Positions 25,730-36,050 of a DNA stretch of 64,000 nucleotides are shown piece after piece (position 1 is the stretch's first letter; each line of letters begins with the position of its first letter). The notes below the pieces were generated by a model. That model searched no databases. It was not told the origin of the DNA and saw nothing but the letters and a program-made list of their open reading frames with translations. Both the position numbers and the translations under genes were made by a program. Source of the stretch: Bog-159 sp035308525 (GTDB taxonomy: Bacteria > Acidobacteriota > Terriglobia > Bryobacterales > Bryobacteraceae); the NCBI GenBank assembly GCA_035308525.1, contig DATGGM010000094.1:1-64000 (forward strand), given 5' to 3'.

Positions 25730-27130
25730 TCAGTCTACGCCTAGAATCACGATCGTGATATCGTCCGCCTGCCTCCGGATGCGGTTAACCATCGACCATG
25801 CAGTCACCTCCGCCAGGAGGGCCCCGGCCATCGCGTCCGCCGAAAGATGGCCGCAATCTTTGATGAACTTCTGGAATCGCGAGTCGCCAAAGATCTCGCC
25901 GGCGCGGTTCTCGGCCTCCCATACGCCGTCGGTGCACATGACGATCCGGTCGCCTGAGAAGACCTCGAAGCGCATGTTCGGATACGCTTGGTTGGGAAGC
26001 ACTCCCAATACCAGGCCATTCTCACTGAACTCGCGGAGAGTGCCGGTGGCTGGCCTCCACAGCAGCAGCGGCGGATGCCCGGCGGCCACGTATGTACCAG
26101 TTCTTGCCTGTATGTCGAGTGCCAGGAAGCCGGCGGTAACCAACTGGCCACGCGCCACCCGATGCATGGTGTTGTTCAATTCACTGATCATCCGCGCCGG
26201 ATCGGCGGCGCCGCCCACCTGCGTGGAGACGGCTACCTTAACCATGGACGCGCCCAGTGCGGCCGGCACGCCGTGCCCGGCAACGTCGGCCACCAGCACT
26301 CCCAGGCATCCGTCAACCACCGGTAGGAAATCATAGAAGTCGCCGGCCACGGCGGTCATGGGAGCATATCTCACAGCCACCTGCACGCCCACTGGGCGGG
26401 GAAGGGAGGATGGCAGGATAGACTCCTGGATCCGGCGGGCGGCTTTCATCTCCTCCTCGAGCGACAGAAGCTGCTGTTCGTTGGCGCGGAAGCGGTGCGC
26501 GGCGATTCCGCCGAGGCAGCAAAGAAAGAAGAAAAAACCGAACGGTTCGACGTTTGTGTGGCTGGGAGCCAGGTGCGAGTTAGCTACGAAGCCGAGAAAG
26601 ACGACCAGACCCACGATCAGGGTTTTTGCCTCGGCGATGGGCTGCGGGCGGTATCCCATTAAGTAGTTGGCAATCAGGAGCGCGGGGACCACGATGAGCG
26701 TGATGCCTCCTGGTTCCGGAAGCACGTAGGGGTTGCGCAGGATGGCGCTAAGCGCAACGGCCAGTACGCCGTATCCCGCGGCCGCCCATACCAGCCAGCG
26801 GCTGGAATGTTTCCATCCCGTGCCGTAGATCTCTTCCATGAAGAGAAAAGCCGGGACTAGTATCACGTAGTCCACCACCGCCGCCAAAAACAACAACGGG
26901 CCCGCGGGCAGGTTGAATGTCAGGGCGATGGCCGCATTCCGGCCGAGGGAGCGCACTCCGTACAGGCCAGCGAAGAGTCCGAACCACAGCAGCAGCCGCG
27001 ATTTCGACCGGCCCCGGCGGATGTGCTCGGCGATGGCGAACAGGCCGATCGACGTGGTAAGAATGCCGACCGACAGGCTGGCGATGCTGGTTCGGAGTAC
27101 CGCGCGCAGTTGCTCTGCGGTGGGCGGCAC
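25730..27130 (-). CDS. Membrane-anchored SpoIIE/RsbU-type PP2C phosphatase
   Basis: 466 aa, GTG start. About six membrane segments fill residues 10-210 (SIASLSVGILTTSIGLFAIA, LLFLAAVVDYVILVPAFLFM, PFGFFFFLCCLGGIAA). A short coiled linker (LLSLEEEMKAARRIQESILP) leads to the SpoIIE phosphatase domain: AVAGDFYDFLPV with metal-binding Asp, VLVADVAGHGVPAAL, and IVMCTDGVWEAEN. These enzymes dephosphorylate anti-anti-sigma factors in partner-switching stress pathways. No anti-sigma or STAS gene lies next to it, so its partner is encoded elsewhere. It follows the aldo/keto reductase stop by three bases. Confidence 0.9.
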   Translation of the reverse strand: MPPTAEQLRAVLRTSIASLSVGILTTSIGLFAIAEHIRRGRSKSRLLLWFGLFAGLYGVRSLGRNAAIALTFNLPAGPLLFLAAVVDYVILVPAFLFMEEIYGTGWKHSSRWLVWAAAGYGVLAVALSAILRNPYVLPEPGGITLIVVPALLIANYLMGYRPQPIAEAKTLIVGLVVFLGFVANSHLAPSHTNVEPFGFFFFLCCLGGIAAHRFRANEQQLLSLEEEMKAARRIQESILPSSLPRPVGVQVAVRYAPMTAVAGDFYDFLPVVDGCLGVLVADVAGHGVPAALGASMVKVAVSTQVGGAADPARMISELNNTMHRVARGQLVTAGFLALDIQARTGTYVAAGHPPLLLWRPATGTLREFSENGLVLGVLPNQAYPNMRFEVFSGDRIVMCTDGVWEAENRAGEIFGDSRFQKFIKDCGHLSADAMAGALLAEVTAWSMVNRIRRQADDITIVILGVD

Positions 27131-27133
27131 CCC

Positions 27134-28132
27134 TCAGCCCATCCAGCTCAGATGTTGCGCGGTGCCATCGAATTGCGAAGTGGTCTTGAACGGTTCCAGC
27201 TTCCCCGTGAGAGCGGCGTCCCGGGTCCTCGCCAGCAGCGCCGACAGCTCGTGTTCGCCGAGCGGCCTGAACGTGTGCGCCGCCTCCAGTGCCTGGTGCA
27301 GGCGCTCCATCGTGTCGCAGCCGGTGATCACTACCGACGTGGGCAGGTTCATGGCGAAGTGCAGGCACTCGATGCCGGTTGCCAGGCCCTTCTGCGGCAG
27401 ATTGCCGAAGGCCATCGGCTTCATGCCCAGTACGCCGATTCCCTGCGCCACCAGCTTTGGCACCACCAGCTGGCCAAAGCTGCGGAAATGCGCGTCCAGC
27501 AGGTTCAGCGGCATCTGCGCGGCGTCGAAATGAAAGTTGTGCTGCTCGGCGACTTCCAGCATGCGCAAGTGCACGGCCGGATCCTTGTGGCCGGTGAACC
27601 CGATGTAGCGGATCTTGCCGGCCTGCTTGGCTTCCAGCAGCGCTTCCAGCGGACCATCGGGCGCGAAGAAGCGATCCGGATCCTCCATGCGGATGTTCTC
27701 GTGATATTGCATCAGGTCCACGTGATCCGTTTGCATGCGCTGGAGGGATTCGTCGATCTGGCTGGCAGTGGACTTCTTGGTGCGGCCATCGAACTTGGTC
27801 ATGAGAAATACTTTGTGACGGTAGCCGTCGCGCAAAGCTTTGCCCATCACCACCTCGCTCTTGCCGTCATGGTAATCCCAGCAGTTGTCCAGAAAGTTGA
27901 TGCCCTGGTCGACCGCGCTGCGGATTATTTTGATGCCGTCCTGCTCGTCCTGTGGGACGCCGATGTGATAGCCGCCCAGTCCGATGGCCGACACCCGCTC
28001 ACCCGTGCGGCCCAATGTGCGATAAATCATGCCGCCAGCGTTGGTTTGCGCGGCGCCGGAAACAGCCGGCAACAGGGACGCGCCGATGAGCGCGCCCAGG
28101 ACTTCGCGGCGTTGTGGATTGGAATCGTGCAT
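27134..28132 (-). CDS. Tat-exported aldo/keto reductase
   Basis: 332 aa. The N-terminus QRREVLGALIGASLLPAVSG is a Tat-type signal. The reductase core is intact: RTLGRTGERVSAIGLGG, NFLDNCWDYHDGKSEVVMG with catalytic Asp and Tyr, FLMTKFD with Lys, VDLMQYHEN with His, and VVITGCDTMERLHQAL in the cofactor region. Acidobacteria carry many exported reductases of this type; their substrates are unknown and a periplasmic NADPH-dependent reaction is puzzling unless the cofactor is retained during Tat export. TAAGAT ends seven bases before the ATG. Confidence 0.88.
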   Translation of the reverse strand: MHDSNPQRREVLGALIGASLLPAVSGAAQTNAGGMIYRTLGRTGERVSAIGLGGYHIGVPQDEQDGIKIIRSAVDQGINFLDNCWDYHDGKSEVVMGKALRDGYRHKVFLMTKFDGRTKKSTASQIDESLQRMQTDHVDLMQYHENIRMEDPDRFFAPDGPLEALLEAKQAGKIRYIGFTGHKDPAVHLRMLEVAEQHNFHFDAAQMPLNLLDAHFRSFGQLVVPKLVAQGIGVLGMKPMAFGNLPQKGLATGIECLHFAMNLPTSVVITGCDTMERLHQALEAAHTFRPLGEHELSALLARTRDAALTGKLEPFKTTSQFDGTAQHLSWMG

Positions 28133-28139
28133 GGGAGAA

Positions 28140-28145
28140 ATCTTA
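28140..28145 (-). promoter_or_regulatory. TAAGAT -10 box, leaderless arrangement
   Basis: TAAGAT ends seven bases before ATG 28132, so transcription is expected to start at the initiation codon of the reductase. Confidence 0.4.
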
Positions 28146-28200
28146 TCACTTCGGGCTCCCCCTGGCGCGCCCGAGTAGATTCAGTATCCTGATCTATGAC

Positions 28201-29340
28201 ATGCGCCCCCATGCGGTAGTCGCCCACGGCGGCGGCCCCACGGCCGTAATCAATGCCAGCCTGGCGGGCTTGGTCGAGGAGTCGCGATCACACGGCCAGG
28301 GCCTGTATGGCGCGCGGCGCGGGCTCGCGGGTCTGATGCGGGGCGAGTTTGTGGATCTGCTGGCCGTGGACCCCGCCCTGATGCGCCAGGTCGGCGAGGC
28401 GCCCGGCTCCGCCCTAGGATCGAGCCGCCTGCCGCTGGCGGACGCGGACTACGCGCGGCTGCTCGACATCCTGCGCCGCGCCGATATCCATACGTTCTTC
28501 TACACCGGCGGCAACGGCTCCATGGACACGGCTTTACGAATAGCCAACCACGCGCGTGCCGCGCATTACGATCTGCAGGTGATCGGCATTCCTAAAACCA
28601 TCGACAACGATCTTCACGTGACCGACCACACCCCCGGCTATGCGCCGACCGCGCGCTTCTTCGCCTGCGCCGCGCGCGATGTGGGCGAAGACAATCGCTC
28701 CCTGCCTTCTCCGGTCTGCGTGCTGGAAACGCTGGGACGCAACGCCGGCTGGATCGTTGCCGCCACCTCGCTGGCGCGGCGCCGCGAAGACGACGCTCCG
28801 AATCTGATCTATTTTCCGGAGCGTTGCCTGAGCCTGGACCGCATCGCGGCGGACGTGGAACGCGTATACGCCAGACTGAACCGCGTGCTGATCGCGGTCT
28901 GCGAAGGGCAGCTCGACGATCGCGGAAATCCGTTCGGCGCGGATGTGGATCGAGCGGAAAGCCAGGTCGCGCGGCTGGCTTCCAATCTCGGCCATACCCT
29001 GGCGCGCTTGCTGAGCGACAAGCTGGGCATGCGCGCCCGCGCCGAAAAGCCGGGATTGTTGGGACGCTGCTGCGGCCCGTTTGCCTCGCCGCAGGACCGG
29101 CAGGAGGCATTCGAATGCGGGCGCGCGGCAACCGCCGCAGCTGCCCGGGGACATTCCGAAGTGATGGTGGCGCTGCGCCGCGATGGGAGCACGTTCCTTA
29201 CTCCACTCGAAACCGTGGCGCGCGTCGAACGCCTGCTGCCGGCGGAGTGGATTCATCCTGACGGCCACGACGTGCTGCCCGCTTTCCGCGAATATGCCGG
29301 GCCGCTAATCGGAGAAATCCCGCCATGGCCGCGCCTTTAG
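28201..29340 (+). CDS. 6-phosphofructokinase family enzyme, phosphoryl donor uncertain
   Basis: 379 aa from ATG 28201. The family signature runs HGGGPTAVINASLAGLV, TGGNGSMDTALRIA (about 103-112) and VIGIPKTIDNDL (131-138), then PGYAPTARFFA. The PKTIDND lysine is typical of pyrophosphate-dependent enzymes and of some ATP-dependent ones. The donor-determining position is Gly (GGNGS), as in ATP enzymes, whereas pyrophosphate enzymes have Asp there. The preceding residue is Asn rather than the usual Asp. It therefore mixes features, and the reaction (ATP or PPi plus fructose 6-phosphate) cannot be fixed from sequence. The frame extends upstream to 28114, but the family motif begins right after 28201. 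Confidence 0.88.
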   Translation: MRPHAVVAHGGGPTAVINASLAGLVEESRSHGQGLYGARRGLAGLMRGEFVDLLAVDPALMRQVGEAPGSALGSSRLPLADADYARLLDILRRADIHTFFYTGGNGSMDTALRIANHARAAHYDLQVIGIPKTIDNDLHVTDHTPGYAPTARFFACAARDVGEDNRSLPSPVCVLETLGRNAGWIVAATSLARRREDDAPNLIYFPERCLSLDRIAADVERVYARLNRVLIAVCEGQLDDRGNPFGADVDRAESQVARLASNLGHTLARLLSDKLGMRARAEKPGLLGRCCGPFASPQDRQEAFECGRAATAAAARGHSEVMVALRRDGSTFLTPLETVARVERLLPAEWIHPDGHDVLPAFREYAGPLIGEIPPWPRL

Positions 29341-29352
29341 CAGGCAACGTGG

Positions 29353-29358
29353 TATAAA
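29353..29358 (+). promoter_or_regulatory. TATAAA candidate -10 box
   Basis: TATAAA ends nine bases before ATG 29368, close to a leaderless arrangement. The gap from the preceding stop is only 27 bases. Confidence 0.35.
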
Positions 29359-29367
29359 TCGGCCATC

Positions 29368-30573
29368 ATGGACCTGCGCAATAAATCTCGCCGAATGTTC
29401 CTGGGCGGCGCCGCCGGAGCGGCCGCTTTTGCCGGGGGGCCGGCATCGCCCCAGCGATCCGCATCCACGCCGCCGGGCGCCGGCATACCCCTGGAAGATT
29501 TCGAACCCAAGAGCATGCTGGTGGTTCCCGCGCACCCCACCCCGCGCGCCAGTCACCCGGTGATCGACGTCCACACGCATGTGTCGTCGTTGTTCCCTAA
29601 GCAGCGCGCCGCCAATTCCCCGGAAATGGCCAAGGCCCACGCCCAGGTGGACACCTTCGTGCGCTGGATGGACGCGCTCAACATCCGCACCATGATCAAC
29701 CTGACCGGCGGATACGGCGATCTTCTGAAGCAGAACGTCGCCGACCTGCAGGACCGCCATAAGGGCCGCTTCTTCAACTGTGTCGAGCCGGCTTACAATC
29801 GGATTCGCGAACCCGGCTTCCCGCAATGGCAGGCCGATGAAGTCGCGCGCGGCAAGCAGGCCGGTGCGGTAGGCATCAAGGTGCTTAAGACGCTCGGGCT
29901 GTACCTGCGCGAGAACATCACCAGCGGGCCCCTGGTCAAGGTCGACGATAAGCGCTTCGATCCCATGTGGGACGCCGCCGGCCAATTGAGTCTGCCCGTG
30001 TTCATCCACACCTCGGACCCCGACGCCTTCTTTACGCCGATCGATCGCTTTAACGAACGTTGGGAGGAGCTGGGTCATCATCCGGACTGGTCGTTCTACG
30101 GGAAGGATTATCCGCCGAAGGCCGAGTTGCTGGCGGCCCGCAATCGCGTGATTGCGCGCCATCCGAAGACCATATTCGTGGGCCTGCACGTGGCCAATCA
30201 CCCCGAGAATCTCGACGAAGTCTCGCGCTGGTTGGATGATCTCCCCAACTTAAACGTGGAGATGGCTGCGCGCCTCGGCGAACTGGGGCGCCAGCCGCGC
30301 CGCGCGCGGACATTCTTTGAGCACTACCAGGACCGCATCATGTTCGGCACCGACGCCACGCCCACCGAGGGCACGCCGCAACAGGATCTGAAGCCGGAGA
30401 TGTACCAGCTATACTTTCGGTGGCTGGAGACGCTCGACGAGTACTTCGACTACGCGCCGTCCGCCCGGCCGCCGCAAGGGCGCTGGAGGATCTACGGCAT
30501 CGGCCTGCCGGATACCATTCTCGAGAAGGTCTATCACGACAATGCCGCGCGTCTGTTGGGTTGGCAAGGCTGA
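29368..30573 (+). CDS. Tat-exported amidohydrolase-family metal-dependent hydrolase
   Basis: 401 aa. SRRMFLGGAAGAAAFAGG is a Tat signal. The mature domain starts HPVIDVHTHVSS, the HxH metal motif, and continues with IKVLKTLGLYLRE, LPVFIHTSDPDAFF (third His), TIFVGLHVANHPENLDE and DRIMFGTDATPTEGTP (Asp and the C-terminal loop). This is the amidohydrolase_2 type (decarboxylases and lactonases such as ACMSD). The substrate is unknown; export suggests a plant-derived aromatic or sugar lactone, which is only a guess. The small membrane-protein gene follows after six bases. Confidence 0.87.
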   Translation: MDLRNKSRRMFLGGAAGAAAFAGGPASPQRSASTPPGAGIPLEDFEPKSMLVVPAHPTPRASHPVIDVHTHVSSLFPKQRAANSPEMAKAHAQVDTFVRWMDALNIRTMINLTGGYGDLLKQNVADLQDRHKGRFFNCVEPAYNRIREPGFPQWQADEVARGKQAGAVGIKVLKTLGLYLRENITSGPLVKVDDKRFDPMWDAAGQLSLPVFIHTSDPDAFFTPIDRFNERWEELGHHPDWSFYGKDYPPKAELLAARNRVIARHPKTIFVGLHVANHPENLDEVSRWLDDLPNLNVEMAARLGELGRQPRRARTFFEHYQDRIMFGTDATPTEGTPQQDLKPEMYQLYFRWLETLDEYFDYAPSARPPQGRWRIYGIGLPDTILEKVYHDNAARLLGWQG

Positions 30574-30579
30574 GAGAGA

Positions 30580-30948
30580 ATGGCAGAGATGACCAACCGG
30601 GCCAGTCTGATGAAGCGAATGCTGGTGGAGGCTCTCGTGGGCGTGGCGGCGGCGGCTGGGTTCGTTCTCGCCTCGCGCATTGCGAGTCCGGTGGCGCTCA
30701 TCCCAATTCCGGTAGTCTTGCTCATTGCCGCGAGCGTGGGCGGCTACCTGGAACCTTCCGCAAAGCGGGTCTGGCTTCACGCGCCCGCCTTCATGTTACC
30801 AGAGCTGATCGCTCTACCTGTTGTGCTGGCCACCTGCCGCGGCTTTGAGTGCGCGGGCTTCGCCGCTTTCCTGATGGCTGCCAGCCTCTTCACGCTCGTG
30901 ATGATGGGGGCGTCTTTCCTCGCCTTCCGCGCCCGGCGTCATCGCTGA
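30580..30948 (+). CDS. Small integral membrane protein of unknown function
   Basis: 122 aa with about four membrane segments: VEALVGVAAAAGFVLASRI, VALIPIPVVLLIAASVGGYL, PELIALPVVLATC and FLMAASLFTLVMMGASFLAF. The C-terminus is basic (RARRHR), placing it in the cytoplasm. It lies six bases after the amidohydrolase stop with GAGAGA as a ribosome site, so cotranscription is likely. Convergent with the PfkB kinase, overlapping its end by 10 bases. No family recognised. Confidence 0.7.
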   Translation: MAEMTNRASLMKRMLVEALVGVAAAAGFVLASRIASPVALIPIPVVLLIAASVGGYLEPSAKRVWLHAPAFMLPELIALPVVLATCRGFECAGFAAFLMAASLFTLVMMGASFLAFRARRHR

Positions 30949-32014
30949 ATGCGCGCCGAACCGCCCCTGGCGAACGCCCGCACCTGATCCAATGTGGCCA
31001 TGGTGGTGTCGCCGGGGAACGTGGTGAGCAGCGCACCGTGCGCCCATCCCAGCTTCAACGCCTCCGCGGGAGCTTCCCCCTTCATCAGGCCATAAAAGAA
31101 TCCGGCGGCGAATCCGTCTCCGCCGCCCACCCGGTCGAGCACATCCAGATCACAGGTCGGCGAGACGTGCGTCTGCCCGCCGATCCACGCCACCGCGCCC
31201 CAACTGTGCCGGTTGGTCGAGTGCACTTCGCGCAGCGTAGTCGCCACGATCTTGATCTGCGGGTGACGCTTCACCACCTGGTCGATCATGCCGAAGAATG
31301 CGCTGGGGTCCAGCTTGGACTTGGCGGCTACTTCTGGCCCTGGAACGCCGAGGCCCATTTGCAGATCCTCCTCGTTGCCCACCAGCACGTCCACGTTCTC
31401 CACGATGCGGCGGATCACCTCCACCGCGCGCGCGTGCCCGCCCGAGATGTTCCACAGCTTCGCACGATAATTCAAATCGAACGAAACCACGGCTCCGGCC
31501 GCCTTGGCCGTCCGCATGCCCTCGATGATCGTCTCGGCCGTGCTGGCCGACAGCGCCGCGAATATGCCGCCGCTGTGGAACCAGCGCACGCCCGCGCCGA
31601 AAATGACCTGCCAGTCGAAATCGCCCGGTTTCAGCAGCGCGGCCGCCTCGTTGGCGCGATTGTAAAAGACTACCGGTGCGCGAACGCCGAATCCGCGGTC
31701 GCTATAGACCGCCGCCATGTTCGGACCGGTTGCGCCATCGTGCTGGAAGCGCTTGTAGAACGGCTTTACACCCATGGCCCGCACCCGCTCGGCGATCAGA
31801 TCCCCGACGGGATAGTCGACCATGGCGGTGGCGATACCCGTGGACATGCCAAAGCAGTCCGACAGGTTGGCGGCGCAATTGAATTCACCCCCGCTGACAT
31901 GGATGTGGCACTCGGTCGCCTTGCGAAAAGGGATGATGCCCGGATCGAACCGGTGGATGAGGGCGCCCAAAGAAAGGAAGTCGAGCGCGCCCGTTGGTGG
32001 GATCTGGAGCGTGC

Positions 32015-32018
<4 letters not shown>
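30939..32018 (-). CDS. PfkB-family sugar kinase (2-keto-3-deoxygluconate kinase-like)
   Basis: 359 aa. It has the ribokinase fold: GEFNCAANLSDCFGMSTGIAT near the substrate site, VSFDLNYRAKLW, DVLVGNEEDLQMGLG, and the C-terminal anion-hole motif DRVGGGDGFAAGFFYG with the catalytic Asp. The motif order fits 2-dehydro-3-deoxygluconate kinases. Its ATG overlaps the gnd stop (ATGA 32015-32018). With gnd and an SDR upstream, a role in gluconate or hexuronate breakdown is plausible, although no KDPG aldolase is in view. Confidence 0.85.
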
Positions 32019-33472
<1,454 letters not shown>

Positions 33473-33479
33473 GAGTTCT

Positions 33480-33485
33480 ATTTTA
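33480..33485 (-). promoter_or_regulatory. TAAAAT -10 box before gnd, leaderless arrangement
   Basis: TAAAAT ends seven bases before ATG 33472, with the SDR stop codon just upstream. It suggests that gnd has its own promoter even though the SDR gene precedes it by only 16 bases. Confidence 0.4.
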
Positions 33486-33488
33486 GCG

Positions 33489-34268
33489 TCACTGATTTAC
33501 ACCCGAGGCCAGGAAGCCGCCGTCCACCGCGATCGACTGGCCGGTGATGAAGCTGGCCGCGTCGGACGCCAGCAGCACGGCCACGCCGACCAACTCTTCC
33601 AGTTGGCCGAAGCGGCCCATGGGGGTACGCATTTTCAGTTCGCGGCCGCGCTCGGTCCCGTCCAGAAGCTGCGCATTCAGATCGGTGCGGAAGACCCCCG
33701 GCGCGATGGCGTTCACGTTGATTCCGTCGCGCGCCCACTCGACCGCCAGGTTGCGGGTGAGCGCCAGCACACCCGCCTTCGACGCGGCGTAGGCGGTCAC
33801 TTCCAGGAAGCCGACGAACGATGTCAACGACGCGATGTTGATGATCCGGCCGCGCTGGTTGGCCGCCAGCGCCTTGTGGAACGACTGGCAGGTGCGCAGC
33901 ATGCCCGTCAGATTCACGTCCATGATCCGGTTCCAGTCCGCTTCCGCCACCTCGGCGGTAGGTTTCCGCTGGGTTTGGCCGGCCGCGTTCAGCAGCACGT
34001 CGACCTGCCCGAACTCCGCCAGCACGGCGTCGCGAAAGCTGTCGATAGACTCGCGCGAACCCGCATCGCAGCTCTGACGCAGGGTCCGCGCGCCCGCCCG
34101 TTCGATTTCCAGGCAAGCCTCTTCGATCATGGCCGCGCGGCGCCCGGTGGGAACGACCTGCGCCCCCGCCCGCGCCAGCCCTACGGCGAGCGTGCGGCCG
34201 ATGCCCGACGTGCCGCCGATCACCACGGCGACGCGTCCGGTCAAATCCAGCAGGTTGGTTGATGGCAC
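33489..34268 (-). CDS. Short-chain dehydrogenase/reductase
   Basis: 259 aa. The classical SDR motifs are all present: VVIGGTSGIGRTLAVGLARA (TGxxxGxG type), LLNAAGQTQ (NAAG), IINIASLTSF (Ser), and VTAYAASKAGV (YxxxK), with FITGQSIAVDGGF at the end. It is close to gluconate 5-dehydrogenase and 3-oxoacyl reductase types. Next to gnd and a KDG-kinase-like gene, a sugar-acid oxidoreductase is the better guess. GTG start with AAAGGA upstream. Confidence 0.87.
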   Translation of the reverse strand: MPSTNLLDLTGRVAVVIGGTSGIGRTLAVGLARAGAQVVPTGRRAAMIEEACLEIERAGARTLRQSCDAGSRESIDSFRDAVLAEFGQVDVLLNAAGQTQRKPTAEVAEADWNRIMDVNLTGMLRTCQSFHKALAANQRGRIINIASLTSFVGFLEVTAYAASKAGVLALTRNLAVEWARDGINVNAIAPGVFRTDLNAQLLDGTERGRELKMRTPMGRFGQLEELVGVAVLLASDAASFITGQSIAVDGGFLASGVNQ

Positions 34269-34280
34269 GATAGTCCTTTT

Positions 34281-34757
34281 CTAATCGAGATGCGCGGCCA
34301 GGCTTCGCGCGGCCAGGTCGGCGTCCTTTTCCGGCAAGCCTGCGACACCCGCCAGCCACGCTCCCTTGGCGAACACAAACACCGGTCCGCCGCCGTCCTG
34401 GCCGAAGTAGCCGCCGAATGCCGGCTCGATCTTGGAACCGGCCAGCGCCTTGTTCCAGTCGAGCAGCCGGAACGCCGCATCCTGCGCGTTCCCCAGTTTG
34501 GCAATGAACATACTGTATTCCTTCTGGCCCTGCTTGTAGCGCGCCAGCGTGCCGCCCGGCATGAACTGCTTGTCCAGCAGGTGGTTGTCGATCACTTGCG
34601 TGTCGACGCGGTTGGCCATCGGGAAACGCCGTGTCTCATCCGGAGGCTTAACGGCGGCGGTTGTGGAAGGCTCCGGCGCGGCGGCCTTCGGTTCCGAGCC
34701 GCAGGAGATCAGCATCGTGGCGGCGCCGGCGGCAGCGAGGAGCAGTGGAATGCGCAT
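34281..34757 (-). CDS. Lipoprotein of unknown function
   Basis: 158 aa. LLLAAAGAATMLISCGSEP is a lipoprotein signal with lipobox Ser-Cys, followed by a Pro/Ala/Thr-rich linker. The remainder (VIDNHLLDKQFMPGGTLARY, YSMFIAKLGNAQDAAFRLLD, GPVFVFAKGAWLAGVAGLPE) is a small mixed domain that I do not recognise. Downstream genes begin only 12 bases later. TATACT ends eight bases before the ATG. Confidence 0.75.
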   Translation of the reverse strand: MRIPLLLAAAGAATMLISCGSEPKAAAPEPSTTAAVKPPDETRRFPMANRVDTQVIDNHLLDKQFMPGGTLARYKQGQKEYSMFIAKLGNAQDAAFRLLDWNKALAGSKIEPAFGGYFGQDGGGPVFVFAKGAWLAGVAGLPEKDADLAARSLAAHLD

Positions 34758-34765
34758 TCGACCGC

Positions 34766-34771
34766 AGTATA
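34766..34771 (-). promoter_or_regulatory. TATACT -10 box, leaderless arrangement
   Basis: TATACT on the minus strand ends eight bases before ATG 34757 of the lipoprotein gene. It also separates this gene from the upstream export operon, which stops at 34794. Confidence 0.45.
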
Positions 34772-34793
34772 ACGCGGCCCGCGTTCTCCGCGG

Positions 34794-36050
34794 CTATTCA
34801 TACCGCAGCGCTTCAATCGGATTGATCCGCGACGCCTTCATCGCCGGATAAATTCCGAAAATCACACCCACCGCCATCGACACCCCGAATGCGATCACTA
34901 CCGACGCCGTGGTCACAATAGTCTTCCATTCCGCCGTGCGTGCAATCAGCCACGCCAGGAAGAATCCGAACCCGATGCCCAGCAGGCCGCCACCCACCGA
35001 GATCAGCACGGACTCAGTGAGAAACTGGCGCACGATGTCGTGCCTTCTGGCGCCGGTTGCCCGCCGCACGCCGATCTCGCGCGTGCGCTCCAGCACCGTG
35101 GCCAGCACGATGTTCATGATGCCGATGCCGCCGACCAGCAGTGAAATCGCGGCAATCGCCACCATCACGTAAGTGAAAATCGTCTGGGTACGCTGCTGCT
35201 GCGCCAGCAACGCAGCCGGAATCGTTACCGTGAAGTCCTCAGTGTTGTGATGCGTGGAGTTCAGGATGGCCGTCACCACCTTGGCCACCTCCAGGCTGTC
35301 CGCGCCCGGTTTCAGCCGCAGATCCACGCCGTCCAGATCGTCCTTCATGAAGTTGCTGCGGTCGAAGTAGCGATACTGGAAAGTATTCAGCGGGATATAC
35401 ACGATATTGTTGAGGTTCTGCATCTTCCCGCCGCTGGATTGTCCGCTGGAGATCAGTTGCTCGCTGAGTACGCCCATCACCTCCAGCCAGTTGTCGTTCA
35501 CCTTGACGAACTTGCCCACCGCCGTGCCGTAACCCAGCAGGCTCACCTTGGCGGATTCACCCAGCACGCAAACCGCTCGGCTGGCGGCATCGTCCTGTTC
35601 ATCGAAGAACCGGCCCTCCACCACGTGCAAGCTGTGAATGACGGCGTACGCCGGCCGTACGCCGTATAACTCCGGAATCTCGTGCGACGGCTTCGGCATC
35701 ACGCGCGCCGGGTGCAGCGCGCGCCGGGGTGACAGCGTTTCCAGGGCGTCAATATTGGTGCTCAGGACGCGCACATCCCGGTCCGTGAGACCCGGTGAAT
35801 CCCGCCGCCGCTGTTGTAGTTCCTCCTGGCTGGCCGCCGGCCGCGATTCCACCAGCACGTTGCGCACACCCAGTTGCTCGATGAAGCGCAGTGATTCCTC
35901 GCGCGCGCCGGCCCCGATGGCCAGCATTCCGATCACCGAGCCCACGCCAAACACGATGCCCAACGCGGTCAGCAGCGTGCGCGTCTTTTGCGCGCGCAGA
36001 TTATCGAACGCTTGCGCGATGTCCGAAAAAATCCGCCCGGGCGATTTCAT
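34794..36050 (-). CDS. FtsX/MacB-type ABC transporter permease
   Basis: 418 aa. One membrane helix near residues 25-45 (TLLTALGIVFGVGSVIGMLA) precedes a large periplasmic domain (about 50-285). Three C-terminal helices follow: FTYVMVAIAAISLLVGGIGIM, LISVGGGLLGIGFGFFLAWL and VVIAFGVSMAVGVIFGIYPA. ERTREIGVRRATGARRHDI is the typical cytoplasmic loop. The layout is the permease half of MacB (MacB_PCD plus FtsX) without its N-terminal ATPase. It is last in a four-gene run with ATGA overlaps. No ATP-binding protein is nearby, so the ATPase must be supplied from elsewhere. Confidence 0.9.
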   Translation of the reverse strand: MKSPGRIFSDIAQAFDNLRAQKTRTLLTALGIVFGVGSVIGMLAIGAGAREESLRFIEQLGVRNVLVESRPAASQEELQQRRRDSPGLTDRDVRVLSTNIDALETLSPRRALHPARVMPKPSHEIPELYGVRPAYAVIHSLHVVEGRFFDEQDDAASRAVCVLGESAKVSLLGYGTAVGKFVKVNDNWLEVMGVLSEQLISSGQSSGGKMQNLNNIVYIPLNTFQYRYFDRSNFMKDDLDGVDLRLKPGADSLEVAKVVTAILNSTHHNTEDFTVTIPAALLAQQQRTQTIFTYVMVAIAAISLLVGGIGIMNIVLATVLERTREIGVRRATGARRHDIVRQFLTESVLISVGGGLLGIGFGFFLAWLIARTAEWKTIVTTASVVIAFGVSMAVGVIFGIYPAMKASRINPIEALRYE

